64,000 nt of DNA from Catillopecten margaritatus gill symbiont (GCA_037956075.1 CP138327.1:1054001-1118000), one strand, 5' to 3'; positions 8,374 through 18,404 are shown, numbered from the stretch's first letter. Numbers and translations: made by a program. Notes: generated by a model not told the origin, from the letters alone.

Positions 8374-9275
8374 ACTAGGTTTAAAAATAAAGTTTCCAAA
8401 CGATTTTGCGCATTACGCACATGAGCAATCTCAATGCCTTTTTGGGACAGTATTTGCAAAACTTGGGTAATACTCACGCTCGATTCCACCGTCGCTTTCA
8501 AAGAATATTCATCCAATTGCGTCATTGAAAATTCTAAATCAGTGGGAATATCGGTTAATTTTTTTGCACTTTCTAAAATCAACACTTGCTGTGAAACTTG
8601 TGCCAATAATCGCTTCATACTTGTTTGTTCAACCACTTTTCCATTATTCACAATCGCAATATTGCGACACAAAGACTCTGCCTCTTCCAAATAATGCGTG
8701 GTCAAAATAATGGTCATTCCTCCCTCATTGAGTTCTTTCAAAAACGCCCACATTGAACGACGAATTTCCACATCCACACCCGCACTCGGCTCGTCTAAAA
8801 TCAAAACTTTGGGCTTATGAATGAGTGCTCTTGCCAGCATTAAACGCCTTTTCATCCCCCCAGAAAGTGAATTTGCCTTATCACGACGCTTGTCCCACAA
8901 CTCCACTCGCTTTAGAAATTCTTCAGCATTTTTGCGTGCTTGACCACGCTCAATACCGTGATACCCCGCTTGATTAATCAGAATTTCTTCAATCGGTTCA
9001 AACGGGTCAAAATTGAACTCTTGTGGCATCAAACCAATCAAACTTTTAACTTTAGAGATGTTGTCCGATTGATTCAAACCCAATATTGTAATTTCGCCCG
9101 CTGTTTTTTCCAACAATCCACAAATAATCCCAATCATCGTGGTTTTACCTGCCCCATTACTACCCAACAAAGCAAAAAAATCGCCTTCTACCACCGATAA
9201 ATCCACCCCTTTTAAAGCGTGAAAATCGTTGGCATAAGTTTTCGTAAGTGCGCGAATTGTGAGTGCGTTTGACAT
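8349..9275 (-). CDS. ABC exporter ATP-binding subunit (YadG-like)
   Basis: 308-residue ATPase: Walker A GSNGAGKTT, signature LSGGMKRRLMLARAL, Walker B VLILDEPSAGVD, switch histidine in LTTHYLEEAE, and a C-terminal extension usual in DrrA/YadG ATPases. Works with the ABC-2 permease downstream. The last codons (reading VRPLHKYE then stop) are laid down by the arm of the mini-element at 8213-8373, so the natural C-terminus has been replaced or extended; catalytic regions are intact and the protein is likely functional. Confidence 0.9.
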   Translation of the reverse strand: MSNALTIRALTKTYANDFHALKGVDLSVVEGDFFALLGSNGAGKTTMIGIICGLLEKTAGEITILGLNQSDNISKVKSLIGLMPQEFNFDPFEPIEEILINQAGYHGIERGQARKNAEEFLKRVELWDKRRDKANSLSGGMKRRLMLARALIHKPKVLILDEPSAGVDVEIRRSMWAFLKELNEGGMTIILTTHYLEEAESLCRNIAIVNNGKVVEQTSMKRLLAQVSQQVLILESAKKLTDIPTDLEFSMTQLDEYSLKATVESSVSITQVLQILSQKGIEIAHVRNAQNRLETLFLNLVRPLHKYE

Positions 9276-9360
9276 AGGTAGATATTATCCACTTTTAACA
9301 AGCTATTAGTAATATTTATGCGATAATTACCCACTTTAAAATTGAACGATATTCAAACCT

Positions 9361-10170
9361 ATGTCCAACCTTAAAAATGTACCCTTACCCGATATTGGCG
9401 ACTTTGACGAAGTAGAAGTTATTGAGATTTTAGTCTCCGTTGGCGACACAGTTGCAGAAGATGACGGCATAATCACCCTTGAAAGCGATAAAGCTTCAAT
9501 GGAAATTCCCGCCCCTTTTGCAGGCGTAATCACTGAAATTAAAGTTGCTCTTGGCGATAAAATCAAACAAAATGACATTATTTTAACCATTGAAAGTGCA
9601 GAAAGTGAAGTAGAAATTGTTGAAGAAGTCGTGGAAAAAGTGAGTTCAGAGCCTCAAATTATGTCCGTTGTTGTTCCCGATATTGGCGACTTTGACGAAG
9701 TAGAAGTTATTGAGGTTTTAGTCTCTGTTGGCGACACAATTGCAGAAGAAGACGGCATAATTACCCTTGAAAGTGATAAAGCTTCAATGGAAATTCCCGC
9801 CCCTTTTGCAGGCGTAATCACTGAAATTAAAGTTGCTCTTGGCGATAAAATCAAACAAAATGACATTATTTTAACCATTGAAAGTGCAGAAAGTGAAGTA
9901 GAAATTGTTGAAGAAGTCGTGGAAAAAGTGAGTTCAGAGCCTCAAATTATGTCCGTTGTTGTTCCCGATATTGGCGACTTTGACGAAGTAGAAGTTATTG
10001 AGGTTTTAGTCTCTGTTGGCGACACAATTGCAGAAGAAGACGGCATAATTACCCTTGAAAGTGATAAAGCTTCAATGGAAATCCCCACCCCATTTGCGGG
10101 TAAAGTGACTGACATTAATGTTGCGTTAGGCGATAAAATCAAATTAGGCGATTTAATTTTAAATATTGAA
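9361..10170 (+). repeat. Tandem near-identical lipoyl-domain repeats within aceF
   Basis: Three direct repeats beginning at 9361, 9661 and 9949. Units two and three have a period of 288 bases (96 codons) and are almost identical at DNA level until the third diverges at its end; unit one differs by only a few substitutions. Identity at synonymous positions points to recent duplication or gene conversion inside the gene. Copy number could vary between strains. Confidence 0.9.
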
Positions 10171-11178
10171 AGCACGGGCAAAGCACCAACAGAAAGCCCT
10201 GTTGAGCAAGCACCAACCCCTATAACCGCACCTACCCCCGTTGTTGCACCTACCCCGAAACCTACACCGCAAACTTTAGACCCATCAATTTCAACAACCC
10301 CAAAAGGTCTGTCTCACGCTTCCCCCTCTATTCGTAAATTAGCCCGTGAATTGGGTGTTGATTTATCCAATGTAACTGGCACAGGGCAAAAAAACAGAGT
10401 TTTAGAAGGCGATCTAAAAGGCTATGTTAAGCAGATTATGCTGTCTGGCGGTAGTGGCAGTGCTTTACCAAAAACGCCGGTCATTGACTTTTCTAAATTT
10501 GGCGACACTGAAACCATTGCCCTACCAAGAATCAAAAAATTATCAGGCAAACATCTCACCGCTTGTTGGCTAAATATCCCGCATGTGACGCAGTTTGACG
10601 AAGTTAATATCGACAAAATGGAAGTCTATCGACAAGCACAAAAAGCCAAAGGTGTTAAATTAACCCCTTTGGTATTCATTATGAAAGGCGTGGTAGAGGC
10701 ATTGCAAGCACACCCGAATTTCAACGCTTCTTTGGATGAATCGGGCGAAAATTTAATCCTTAAAAAATACTTCAACATCGGTATCGCAATGGACACTCCG
10801 AATGGTTTAGTTGTTCCTGTAATTAAAGATGTTGAACAAAAATCTTTAGTTGAACTTGCCACAGAATTAGGCGAAACTTCCGCCAAAGCCCGTGATGGCA
10901 AACTCAAACCTAGCGATATGCAAGGCGCAGGATTTACCATCTCCAGCCTTGGTGGTATCGGTGGCACACAATTTACCCCGATTGTTAATTCGCCAGAAGT
11001 GGCAATTTTAGGGGTTTCTCGTTCATTCAATAAACCCGTTTGGAATGGCGAAACTTTCCTCCCAGAATTAACCCTACCACTTGCTTTGTCGTATGACCAC
11101 AGAGTGATTGACGGCGCACAAGGCGGGCGTTTTATGGCAGAACTCAATACAATTTTACGCGAGGCAAATTATGATTAA
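9361..11178 (+). CDS. aceF: Dihydrolipoamide acetyltransferase (E2 of pyruvate dehydrogenase), three lipoyl domains
   Basis: 605 residues. Three N-terminal lipoyl domains, each with the lipoylated lysine in ESDKASMEIP, then a Pro/Thr linker (about residues 280-315), an E3/E1-binding domain (SPSIRKLARELGVDLS..GTGQKNRVLEGDL) and the catalytic core ending in SYDHRVIDGAQGGRF, with the active-site His of the DHRxxDG motif. Transfers acetyl groups from E1-bound decarboxylated pyruvate to CoA. Lipoyl domains 2 and 3 are copies with a 288-base period. Followed by lpd with an 8-base overlap; aceE, usually upstream, is absent here. Confidence 0.95.
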   Translation: MSNLKNVPLPDIGDFDEVEVIEILVSVGDTVAEDDGIITLESDKASMEIPAPFAGVITEIKVALGDKIKQNDIILTIESAESEVEIVEEVVEKVSSEPQIMSVVVPDIGDFDEVEVIEVLVSVGDTIAEEDGIITLESDKASMEIPAPFAGVITEIKVALGDKIKQNDIILTIESAESEVEIVEEVVEKVSSEPQIMSVVVPDIGDFDEVEVIEVLVSVGDTIAEEDGIITLESDKASMEIPTPFAGKVTDINVALGDKIKLGDLILNIESTGKAPTESPVEQAPTPITAPTPVVAPTPKPTPQTLDPSISTTPKGLSHASPSIRKLARELGVDLSNVTGTGQKNRVLEGDLKGYVKQIMLSGGSGSALPKTPVIDFSKFGDTETIALPRIKKLSGKHLTACWLNIPHVTQFDEVNIDKMEVYRQAQKAKGVKLTPLVFIMKGVVEALQAHPNFNASLDESGENLILKKYFNIGIAMDTPNGLVVPVIKDVEQKSLVELATELGETSAKARDGKLKPSDMQGAGFTISSLGGIGGTQFTPIVNSPEVAILGVSRSFNKPVWNGETFLPELTLPLALSYDHRVIDGAQGGRFMAELNTILREANYD

Positions 11179-12574
11179 AACACAAGTTGTTGTTATCGGC
11201 TCAGGCCCAGGTGGCTACACTGCGGCTTTTCGTGCCGCTGATTTAGGCAAAGAAGTTGTCCTCATTGAGCGCTATGAAAGTTTGGGTGGCGTGTGTTTGA
11301 ATGTTGGCTGCATCCCCTCAAAAGCCTTATTACACACCGCAGAAATCATCAACGAAGCCGCAGAAGCACAGCACCTTGGTGTAACTTTTAACCAACCAGA
11401 AATCAGCATTGATGGCGTGAGAAAAAACAAAGACGATGTCGTTGCCAAACTCACAGGTGGCATCAAAGCCTTAGCCAAAGCCAGAAAAGTACAAGTGGTA
11501 ACGGGCTATGGCAAATTCATTTCCAATACTCAAATTGCCATCGAAGGCAGTGATGAAGTAATTGAATTTGAACAATGCATCATCGCCGCAGGCTCACGAG
11601 TGACTAAAATTCCCGCATTCCCTTTTGACGACCCACGCGTGATGGACTCAACCGACGCACTGGAACTAGACGATGTGCCAAAACGCTTATTAGTCGTCGG
11701 TGGTGGCATCATCGGCTTAGAAATGGCAACCGTTTACGCCGCACTCGGCAGTGAAATCACCGTGGTAGAATTATCCGACCAGTTAATCGCCGCTGCCGAT
11801 AAAGACATCGTTAATCCATTATTCAGACGCATCAACAAACAATACGCCAATATTTTCTTAAACACCAAAGTAACCAGTATGGACGCACAAACTGACGGCA
11901 TCAAAGTTGGCTTTGAAGGCAAAAATGCACCAGAAACCGACACTTTCGACAAGGTATTAGTTTCTATCGGTCGCAGTGCCAACGGCAAATTAATCGACGC
12001 TGAAAATGCAGGCGTCACTGTCGATGATTGGGGCTTCATCAAAGTCGATAAACAAATGAAAACCAACATCGAAAACATCTACGCCATCGGCGACATCGTT
12101 GGTCAACCCATGCTCGCCCACAAAGCCGTCCACGAAGCCAAAGTTGCCGCCGAAGTCATCTGTGGACACAAATCAGGCTTCGACGCACTCACCATCCCCT
12201 CCGTCGCCTACACCGACCCAGAAGTCGCCTGGACAGGCAAAACCGAAAAACAACTCAAAGCCGAAGGCACCGAATACGAAATCGGCAAATTCCCATGGGC
12301 AGCCTCTGGCAGAAGCCTCAGCATCGGCAGAAGCGAAGGTACTTCCAAAGCCATTTTCGACAAAAAAACCCATCGCCTCATCGGCATGGGCATCTGTGGC
12401 ACCAACGCCGGCGAGTTAATTGCCGAACCAACCTTGGCCATCGAAATGGGCTGCACAATGAGCGACATCGCCCTCACCATCCACGCCCACCCGACCCTCA
12501 GCGAAACCACTGCCTTTGCCGTGGAAATGGCAGAAGGCACGATTACTGATTTATTGCCGCCTAAAAAGAGATAA
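11171..12574 (+). CDS. lpd: Dihydrolipoamide dehydrogenase (E3)
   Basis: 467-residue FAD disulfide oxidoreductase that reoxidises lipoyl groups of pyruvate dehydrogenase and related complexes using NAD+. FAD-binding GSGPGGYTAAFRAADLG, redox disulfide CLNVGC in GGVCLNVGCIPSKALLH, NAD-binding GGGIIGLEMATVYAALG and the C-terminal HAHPTLSE dyad are all present. I use the ATG at 11171, which overlaps the aceF stop by 8 bases; a longer frame upstream is only out-of-frame aceF sequence. The 3' half has a conspicuous run of C-ending codons compared with neighbours. Confidence 0.95.
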   Translation: MIKTQVVVIGSGPGGYTAAFRAADLGKEVVLIERYESLGGVCLNVGCIPSKALLHTAEIINEAAEAQHLGVTFNQPEISIDGVRKNKDDVVAKLTGGIKALAKARKVQVVTGYGKFISNTQIAIEGSDEVIEFEQCIIAAGSRVTKIPAFPFDDPRVMDSTDALELDDVPKRLLVVGGGIIGLEMATVYAALGSEITVVELSDQLIAAADKDIVNPLFRRINKQYANIFLNTKVTSMDAQTDGIKVGFEGKNAPETDTFDKVLVSIGRSANGKLIDAENAGVTVDDWGFIKVDKQMKTNIENIYAIGDIVGQPMLAHKAVHEAKVAAEVICGHKSGFDALTIPSVAYTDPEVAWTGKTEKQLKAEGTEYEIGKFPWAASGRSLSIGRSEGTSKAIFDKKTHRLIGMGICGTNAGELIAEPTLAIEMGCTMSDIALTIHAHPTLSETTAFAVEMAEGTITDLLPPKKR

Positions 12575-12619
12575 ATTGCATTAAAATTACTTTTATAAAT
12601 TTTTAAAAAAATACCAATT

Positions 12620-13276
12620 ATGAACAACACAGAACAAACCAAACACAACACAATGAACAGTCAAATTCGCCCTTGGGGCGGACTCAATTATATTGCTAAT
12701 AATGCCTTGATGGACACGCCGAGAGAAGTATTTGTGTCAGAGGCGTATAAAAATCTTGCGTTTGCGGATATTGAAATTCCACTGACGGATAAGGCAAAAA
12801 TGTTCAGCCCGAAGATTGAGGGGCGTTTGTTGGATGCATTGAATATTCAGCAAGATGAGACGGTTTTAGAAGTGGGGACGGGTAGTGGTTATTTGACGGC
12901 GGTGGTTTCAAAATTGTGTCAATCTGTTACCAGTGTTGAGATTGATGCAGAACTTAGTCGGGGTGCTGGGGCTAAATTTAAAGAATTGGGTATTAACAAT
13001 GTGTCGCTTGAAGTGGGGGATGCGTCTGAAGGTTGGCAATCGAATGACTTTTTTGATGTGGTTATTGTTGGTAGCTCGGTGCCAAAAATCACGGGGCGTT
13101 ATTTTCATTTGCTGAATGTTGGTGGGCGTATTTTTGTGGTTGAAGGCACGGGTAATGCGATGCAGGCAAAACTGATTACGCGTATCAGCGAGCATGAATG
13201 GGAGACTAAATCTTTATTTGAGACGCACCTTGAGCCGATGCAAGGTTTAGAGTCCGTTGAACAATTTAACTTTTAA
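12620..13276 (+). CDS. Protein-L-isoaspartate O-methyltransferase-like protein
   Basis: 218 residues, Pcm/Rossmann methyltransferase family. The SAM-binding motif I is VLEVGTGSGYLTAVVSKL and a post-I motif follows in VTSVEIDAELSRGA. The N-terminal part (REVFVSEAYKNLAFADIEIPL) matches the substrate side of the isoaspartyl methyltransferase family, but the gene is not linked to surE/rpoS as in E. coli and lies before an MMPL exporter with a 6-base gap. It could be a true repair enzyme or the divergent Pcm-like paralog common in sulfur-oxidising gammaproteobacteria. Confidence 0.8.
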   Translation: MNNTEQTKHNTMNSQIRPWGGLNYIANNALMDTPREVFVSEAYKNLAFADIEIPLTDKAKMFSPKIEGRLLDALNIQQDETVLEVGTGSGYLTAVVSKLCQSVTSVEIDAELSRGAGAKFKELGINNVSLEVGDASEGWQSNDFFDVVIVGSSVPKITGRYFHLLNVGGRIFVVEGTGNAMQAKLITRISEHEWETKSLFETHLEPMQGLESVEQFNF

Positions 13277-13282
13277 AAATCT

Positions 13283-15658
13283 GTGAAAACTTTCTATAGT
13301 TTTGTGTTGAAAAAATCGGGCAGTAGCCTTGTGTTAATGCTTTTGGTGATTGGGTTTTTTATCTCACAAATTCCAAAATTTCAGTTGGATGCCTCATCGG
13401 ATTCTCTAGTTTTGGAAAGTGATAAAAGCTTGCAATACTATAACAGTATTAAAAAAAATTATGGTTCTGATGATTTTTTGGTGATTAGTTACCAGGTTGA
13501 GGACGCTCTATTAGCCCCTACTCAACTTATCCATTTGGCAAATTTTAGAAAAGACTTGCAGGCAATTAAGCAGGTGAAGGCGGTAACAACTATTTTAGAT
13601 GTGCCTTTGTTCCAATCACCACCTTTATCGTTAACGGATTTAGCCTCTAAAGGAATTTCTATTGATGATGGAAATGCTGATTTGGCGTTGGCAATTAAGG
13701 AATTTAAAACATCGCCATTATATGCGGATAATCTAGTCAGCAAAGATGGGAAAACCAGTGCTATATTGGTGGCGCTTAAAGGTAATGACGAGTTTACACA
13801 ACGACGCCAAGCACGCAATACAATGCGACTTAAAAGAGCGAGTAATGAACTTTCTGCGGAACAATTAACTCAACTAACTGCGCTTGAAAAACAAGTGTTA
13901 CAAGATGCGACAACACAAAGTGATATGCAAGCAGAAACGATTGTACAAATTCGTGCCACGATTGATAAATATCGCGATAAAGCCAGTTTGTTTTTGGGTG
14001 GCTTGCCAATGATTACCACAGATATTGTCGGTTATATTAGCAGTGATTTAGTGGTATTTAGTATTGCGGTTATTGGATTGATGACGCTTATTTTGGCACT
14101 GATATTTAAAGGTATTCGTTGGGTATTGATGCCAATTGGTATCAGTATCACCGGTGCATTGACGATGACGGGTGTGCTGGCATTTTTAGGTTGGAAAGTA
14201 ACGGTAATTTCCAGTAATTTCTTTTCATTGCTGTTGGTAATGACGCTTTCGGTAACCATTCATTTGGTGGTGCGTTATCGAGAATTGGCACAAAATAACC
14301 CTGATTCAGATTATCAAACACTGATTAAAACCACTTTGGAACAAATGTTGAAACCGTGTTTATTCACTACACTTACCACGATTGCCGCCTTTGGTTCGTT
14401 ATTGATTAGTGGTATTCGTCCCGTGATTGATTTTGGTTGGATGATGTCGATTGGGGTAACAATTGCCTTGGTATTGTCATTTATCGCTTTCCCGATTATT
14501 ATGAGTTTCTTGCCAAAAGCAAAAGTTCAAACCTTTAATACTGAGTTAGGCATCACCAATAATTTAGCCAAATTTACTGAGAAATTTGGTAACCATTTAT
14601 TAGTCATTTTAGTCTTATTTATCGGTGCTTCCGCCATTGGCATTAGTAAATTAAGTGTTGAAAATCGCTTCATTGATTATTTTAAAGAAAGTACCGAAAT
14701 TAATCAAGGTTTAACCCTAATTGACAAAAAACTCGGTGGCACCATCCCTCTTGAAATTGTCTTTGATGATTTGGCAGAAGATTATTGGTATGACGAAGAT
14801 TTGCGGGTTGATATTCACAAAATCCATCAGTATTTAGACTCACTAGACGAAACTGGCAAGGTGCTTTCAATTGACACATTGATGCAAATATTAGCACAGG
14901 TAAATGACAATACACTGCCAAACGGCTTTTTCTTGAACATTATTAAAAGTCAAATGCCCGATGCTGCAAAAACGCAGATAATGGACCCTTATCTCTCAGA
15001 AGACAGTGGGCAATTGCGTATGGTGATTCGCATTCGTGAAACCAACAAAGAACTCAAGCGTGCAGCATTGATTGAAAAAATTGAGCATTTTATTAGCAAA
15101 GATATTGGCTTTAAAGAAGGCACTTTCCACACGACGGGTATGTTGGTGCTGTATAACAATATGTTGCAAAGTTTGTTTAATTCACAAATCAAAACCATCG
15201 CTGTGGTGTTTGCAATGATTTTTATTATGTTTTTATTTATTTTTAAATCCTTTACCTTTTCATTGTTGGCAATCATCCCTAATATGTTGCCATCGCTCTT
15301 TATTCTCGGCATTATGGGATTAATGAATATCCCGTTAGACTTAATGACTATTACCATTTCAGCGATTGCGATTGGTATCGGCGTAGATAATGCCATCCAT
15401 TATATTCACCGTTTTCAAGATGAATTTAAAAAAGACGGGGATTATTTAGCCACCATGTATCGCTCACATAACTCTATCGGTTTGGCAATGTTTTATACCT
15501 CTATTACCGTTACTTTAGGTTTTTTAATCTTGGCACTTTCTAACTTTATCCCTAGTATTTATTTCGGTGTTTTTACTGCTATTGCAATGCTGAGTGCCTT
15601 GCTTGCCAACCTGACTTTGTTGCCAAAGTTGATTTTGATGGTTAAGCCAAAAATCTAA
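13283..15658 (+). CDS. RND/MMPL-family membrane exporter
   Basis: 791 residues, start GTG at 13283 six bases after the methyltransferase gene. Topology is that of a predicted RND exporter: one N-terminal membrane helix, a large extracytoplasmic loop (about 40-240), a five-to-six-helix block, a second loop (about 440-615) and a second helix block ending near 790. The charged motifs LSVTIHLVVRYRE and GIGVDNAIHYIHRFQDE occupy equivalent positions in the two halves, as in proton-driven MMPL proteins. Substrate unknown; related proteins move lipids or hopanoids. Confidence 0.85.
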   Translation: MKTFYSFVLKKSGSSLVLMLLVIGFFISQIPKFQLDASSDSLVLESDKSLQYYNSIKKNYGSDDFLVISYQVEDALLAPTQLIHLANFRKDLQAIKQVKAVTTILDVPLFQSPPLSLTDLASKGISIDDGNADLALAIKEFKTSPLYADNLVSKDGKTSAILVALKGNDEFTQRRQARNTMRLKRASNELSAEQLTQLTALEKQVLQDATTQSDMQAETIVQIRATIDKYRDKASLFLGGLPMITTDIVGYISSDLVVFSIAVIGLMTLILALIFKGIRWVLMPIGISITGALTMTGVLAFLGWKVTVISSNFFSLLLVMTLSVTIHLVVRYRELAQNNPDSDYQTLIKTTLEQMLKPCLFTTLTTIAAFGSLLISGIRPVIDFGWMMSIGVTIALVLSFIAFPIIMSFLPKAKVQTFNTELGITNNLAKFTEKFGNHLLVILVLFIGASAIGISKLSVENRFIDYFKESTEINQGLTLIDKKLGGTIPLEIVFDDLAEDYWYDEDLRVDIHKIHQYLDSLDETGKVLSIDTLMQILAQVNDNTLPNGFFLNIIKSQMPDAAKTQIMDPYLSEDSGQLRMVIRIRETNKELKRAALIEKIEHFISKDIGFKEGTFHTTGMLVLYNNMLQSLFNSQIKTIAVVFAMIFIMFLFIFKSFTFSLLAIIPNMLPSLFILGIMGLMNIPLDLMTITISAIAIGIGVDNAIHYIHRFQDEFKKDGDYLATMYRSHNSIGLAMFYTSITVTLGFLILALSNFIPSIYFGVFTAIAMLSALLANLTLLPKLILMVKPKI

Positions 15659-15687
15659 AAAATAGACTTGTAAAGTGAAAAAATAGT

Positions 15688-15693
15688 TATAAT
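15688..15693 (+). promoter_or_regulatory. Probable -10 element upstream of the DUF4760-like gene
   Basis: A perfect TATAAT at 15688-15693 lies 32 bases before a well-formed ribosome-binding region (AGGGAGAAAG) and the ATG at 15726. A weak -35 candidate (TTGTAA, 15668) has sub-optimal 14-base spacing. Confidence 0.5.
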
Positions 15694-15725
15694 ATTAACA
15701 TTAATAATTAAACAGGGAGAAAGAT

Positions 15726-15773
15726 ATGTTCTTACCAAAAGGAATTGCGCTAGAAGGCACTGATGGATATTAG
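15726..15773 (+). other. Fifteen-codon ORF with strong ribosome-binding site
   Basis: ATG at 15726 has an excellent Shine-Dalgarno stretch (AGGGAGAAAG) and encodes 15 residues beginning MFLPKGIALEG before TAG at 15771. It overlaps the start of the 179-residue gene by 11 bases. It could be a leader peptide coupling translation of that gene or the remaining head of an older gene replaced downstream. It is too short to assign. Confidence 0.4.
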
Positions 15774-16302
15774 CCTAATTATCGATTTTTTTAATTCAAA
15801 AGCCAGTACTTCAGTTGCTGGCTTTTTAATTATTCTCGTTTCACTTGTTGCTATTCATTCTCAAAGAAAAACAGCCAAACAAAAGTCTGCATTAGAATTT
15901 TTAGATAAACTTGCCTCTAATGAGCGATTAATTAATAGTTCAAAATTCTTGCGTGATTATCACTTTGATAAAGATAAAAGTGTTGTTTTAATCGCAACTT
16001 CAGATGACTATAAAAAGCATCAAGATAAAATAGATCCCATCCTTAATTATTTTGAATCTTTGTCAACTGGTGTGCGTATTGGTATTTATGATAAGCGTAC
16101 TATGTGTTTATCGAGAAAGCAACAAATTATTCATACATTTAAATATTCAAAATCCTATATTGAGGAAATTAGGAAAGAACTAAAAAATGATTGCTTATTT
16201 AAAAATCTAGAGTGGCTTTCCACATGTCTCTCTGCACCTTGGCATTATAGATTAAAGTGTAAAATTACTCAGTTTTTTAGATGCCATCATAAAAATAAAT
16301 AA
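15763..16302 (+). CDS. DUF4760-like membrane-anchored protein
   Basis: 179 residues with one N-terminal membrane segment (about residues 18-32, SVAGFLIILVSLVAIHS) followed by a basic cytoplasmic domain. The pattern LEFLDKLASNERL..ILNYFESLSTGVRIGIYDK resembles small DUF4760 proteins found in mobile and accessory regions. No enzyme motif is seen. It sits between the MMPL gene and nadB and its stop is immediately followed by the nadB ATG. AT-rich codon use hints at acquisition. Function unknown. Confidence 0.6.
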   Translation: MDISLIIDFFNSKASTSVAGFLIILVSLVAIHSQRKTAKQKSALEFLDKLASNERLINSSKFLRDYHFDKDKSVVLIATSDDYKKHQDKIDPILNYFESLSTGVRIGIYDKRTMCLSRKQQIIHTFKYSKSYIEEIRKELKNDCLFKNLEWLSTCLSAPWHYRLKCKITQFFRCHHKNK

Positions 16303-17859
16303 ATGCCTAATCAGCATTATTTTGATGTTTTAATCATCGGCACAGGCAGTGCAGGGTTAATGTGTGCCTTACAACTCTCCGATGATTTATCAATCGCCTT
16401 AATTGCCAAAGATGAATTGCTTGAAGGCAGTTCTTATTATGCACAAGGCGGTATTTCTGCCGTATTGGACATTACCGATAATTTTCAATCACACATCAGC
16501 GACACCCTGTCCACAGGTCGTGAGTTAGGCGATGAATCCGTTATTCGTTTTATGGTGGAACATGCGCCTGATGCGATTGCTTCTTTGGAAAAAGCAGGCG
16601 TGCTTTTCACACAAGAAGCAGACCGCTATCATCTGACCACTGAGGGTGGACACAGCAACAGACGCGTTGCCCATGTGGCAGATAAAACAGGACAATCTAT
16701 CCAAATAAATTTATTGGAAAGCGTTAGAAAAAAAGACAATATTCACTTATTTGAAAATTTTATTGCCGTTGATTTATTAACAAAAAACAACCAATGCCAC
16801 GGTGCCTATGTCCTCAATAAATCCACTAACGAAGTCGAAAGTTTCATCGCCCATCAAACCGTGATTGCCACAGGTGGTGCATCCAAAGCCTACCTCTACA
16901 CCTCCAATCCCGATACTTCCACAGGCGATGGCATCGCCATGGCATATCGTGCAAATTGCAACATTGTTAATATGGAATTTACCCAATTCCACCCCACTTG
17001 CCTCTATCACCCGCACGCAAAATCTTTTCTAATTTCCGAGGCTTTGCGTGGCGAAGGGGCTAAACTCATCTTGCAAAATGGCAAGGCATTTATGCACAAA
17101 TACGATGAACGCCTTGAACTCGCACCCCGTGATATTGTTGCCCGTGCAATTGATTCGGAGATGAAAGAAAATGGCTTTGATTGCGTTTATTTGGATATTT
17201 CATTCAAAGATAAAGCATGGATTCAAGCGCATTTCCCAACGATTTATGACAAATGCACCTCTTTTGGTATCGACATTTCTAAACGCCCTATTCCCGTTGT
17301 CCCTGCCGCCCACTATACCTGTGGTGGCGTGCAAACTGACATCAATGCCTGCACCAATTTGAACAACCTTTATGCTATCGGCGAAGTCGCCCACACAGGG
17401 GTTCACGGGGCAAATCGTATGGCAAGTAATTCCTTATTAGAGTGCGTTGTATTTGCCAAAACCTGTGCCCATCACATCAATCAGCAAGACTTTAGACAAC
17501 CCCATCCAGAATTCAAAAACTGGGATGCCTCCAGAGTAAGCCCATCCAAAGAAAAAGTAATGGTATCGCATTTATGGGATGAAGTGCGGCGTTTAATGTG
17601 GAATTTTGTCGGCATCGTGCGTAGCAACAAACGCCTACATGCTGCACAAATGCGACTGACTCAAATCCAAAATGAAGTGAATGAATATTACCGACTTTAC
17701 TTAATTTCAAATGATTTAATCGAACTCAGAAACCTCATTACCACAGCACAAATTATTGTCAAATCCGCAATTTCAAGAACAGAAAGCCGTGGTTTACATT
17801 ACAATGAAGATTATCCAAACACCTCCGACACCCTTAAAAATACAACGATAAAATTATGA
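16303..17859 (+). CDS. nadB: L-aspartate oxidase
   Basis: 518-residue FAD enzyme oxidising L-aspartate to iminoaspartate for NAD synthesis (with NadA, not in window). FAD motif [14 protein letters not shown] at the N-terminus, [12 protein letters not shown], the active-site region [12 protein letters not shown], and [17 protein letters not shown] near residue 365-381. Belongs to the succinate dehydrogenase/fumarate reductase flavoprotein superfamily, but the lack of adjacent sdh genes and the AQGGI pattern favour NadB. Its stop overlaps the def start by 4 bases (ATGA). Confidence 0.93.
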   Translation: MPNQHYFDVLIIGTGSAGLMCALQLSDDLSIALIAKDELLEGSSYYAQGGISAVLDITDNFQSHISDTLSTGRELGDESVIRFMVEHAPDAIASLEKAGVLFTQEADRYHLTTEGGHSNRRVAHVADKTGQSIQINLLESVRKKDNIHLFENFIAVDLLTKNNQCHGAYVLNKSTNEVESFIAHQTVIATGGASKAYLYTSNPDTSTGDGIAMAYRANCNIVNMEFTQFHPTCLYHPHAKSFLISEALRGEGAKLILQNGKAFMHKYDERLELAPRDIVARAIDSEMKENGFDCVYLDISFKDKAWIQAHFPTIYDKCTSFGIDISKRPIPVVPAAHYTCGGVQTDINACTNLNNLYAIGEVAHTGVHGANRMASNSLLECVVFAKTCAHHINQQDFRQPHPEFKNWDASRVSPSKEKVMVSHLWDEVRRLMWNFVGIVRSNKRLHAAQMRLTQIQNEVNEYYRLYLISNDLIELRNLITTAQIIVKSAISRTESRGLHYNEDYPNTSDTLKNTTIKL

Positions 17860-18404
17860 TTCTCGATATTTTAAAATTCCCCGATGAACGCCTACGCATC
17901 AAAGCGGTTGAAGTAGAAAAAGTAGATGACAGCGTTAAAATATTGGTAGCAAATATGTTTGAAACAATGTATGCCAAAGACGGTATCGGCTTGGCGGCGA
18001 CGCAAATTGACCAACATCTACAAATCGTGGTAATGGATGTGCCAGACTCAGGAGCAGACTATCAACTGCTGTTAAAAAAGCGTGAAAGCAAAACCAAAAA
18101 GCCCCTTAAAGCAAAACATCCCTTATGTTTTATCAACCCAAAAATTATTGAAAAAGACGGCAAAGAAACCCACTCTGAGGGCTGTTTATCAGTGCCAGGT
18201 TACTACGCCGATGTTGAACGATTTAATCATCTCGTGGTTGAAGCCCTTAATGAAAACGGCGAAGCATTTACCTTAGAAGCAAAAAATTTATTAGCCGTTT
18301 GCATTCAACACGAATTGGATCATCTCAAAGGTATTTTATTTGTTGATTACCTCTCTAAACTCAAACAACAAAGACTCAAAGAAAAACTCAAAAAGTCCAA
18401 GTGA
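17856..18404 (+). CDS. def: Peptide deformylase
   Basis: Removes the N-formyl group from nascent proteins. 182 residues; the three metalloenzyme motifs are present: [20 protein letters not shown] (metal cysteine) and [12 protein letters not shown] (HExxH with two histidine ligands). There is a basic insertion (around residues 72-85, rich in Lys) relative to the E. coli enzyme, as in some type I variants. Overlaps nadB by 4 bases and dusB by 4 bases. fmt is not adjacent. Confidence 0.94.
   Translation: MILDILKFPDERLRIKAVEVEKVDDSVKILVANMFETMYAKDGIGLAATQIDQHLQIVVMDVPDSGADYQLLLKKRESKTKKPLKAKHPLCFINPKIIEKDGKETHSEGCLSVPGYYADVERFNHLVVEALNENGEAFTLEAKNLLAVCIQHELDHLKGILFVDYLSKLKQQRLKEKLKKSK

Noticed and set aside
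11108-11170. Longer N-terminus for dihydrolipoamide dehydrogenase
   Set aside because: This stretch is aceF coding sequence out of frame; ATG at 11171 begins right before the FAD motif.
12208-12651. Minus-strand 147-codon frame opposite lpd
   Set aside because: Antisense shadow in a region where lpd has clear motifs and C-ending codons.
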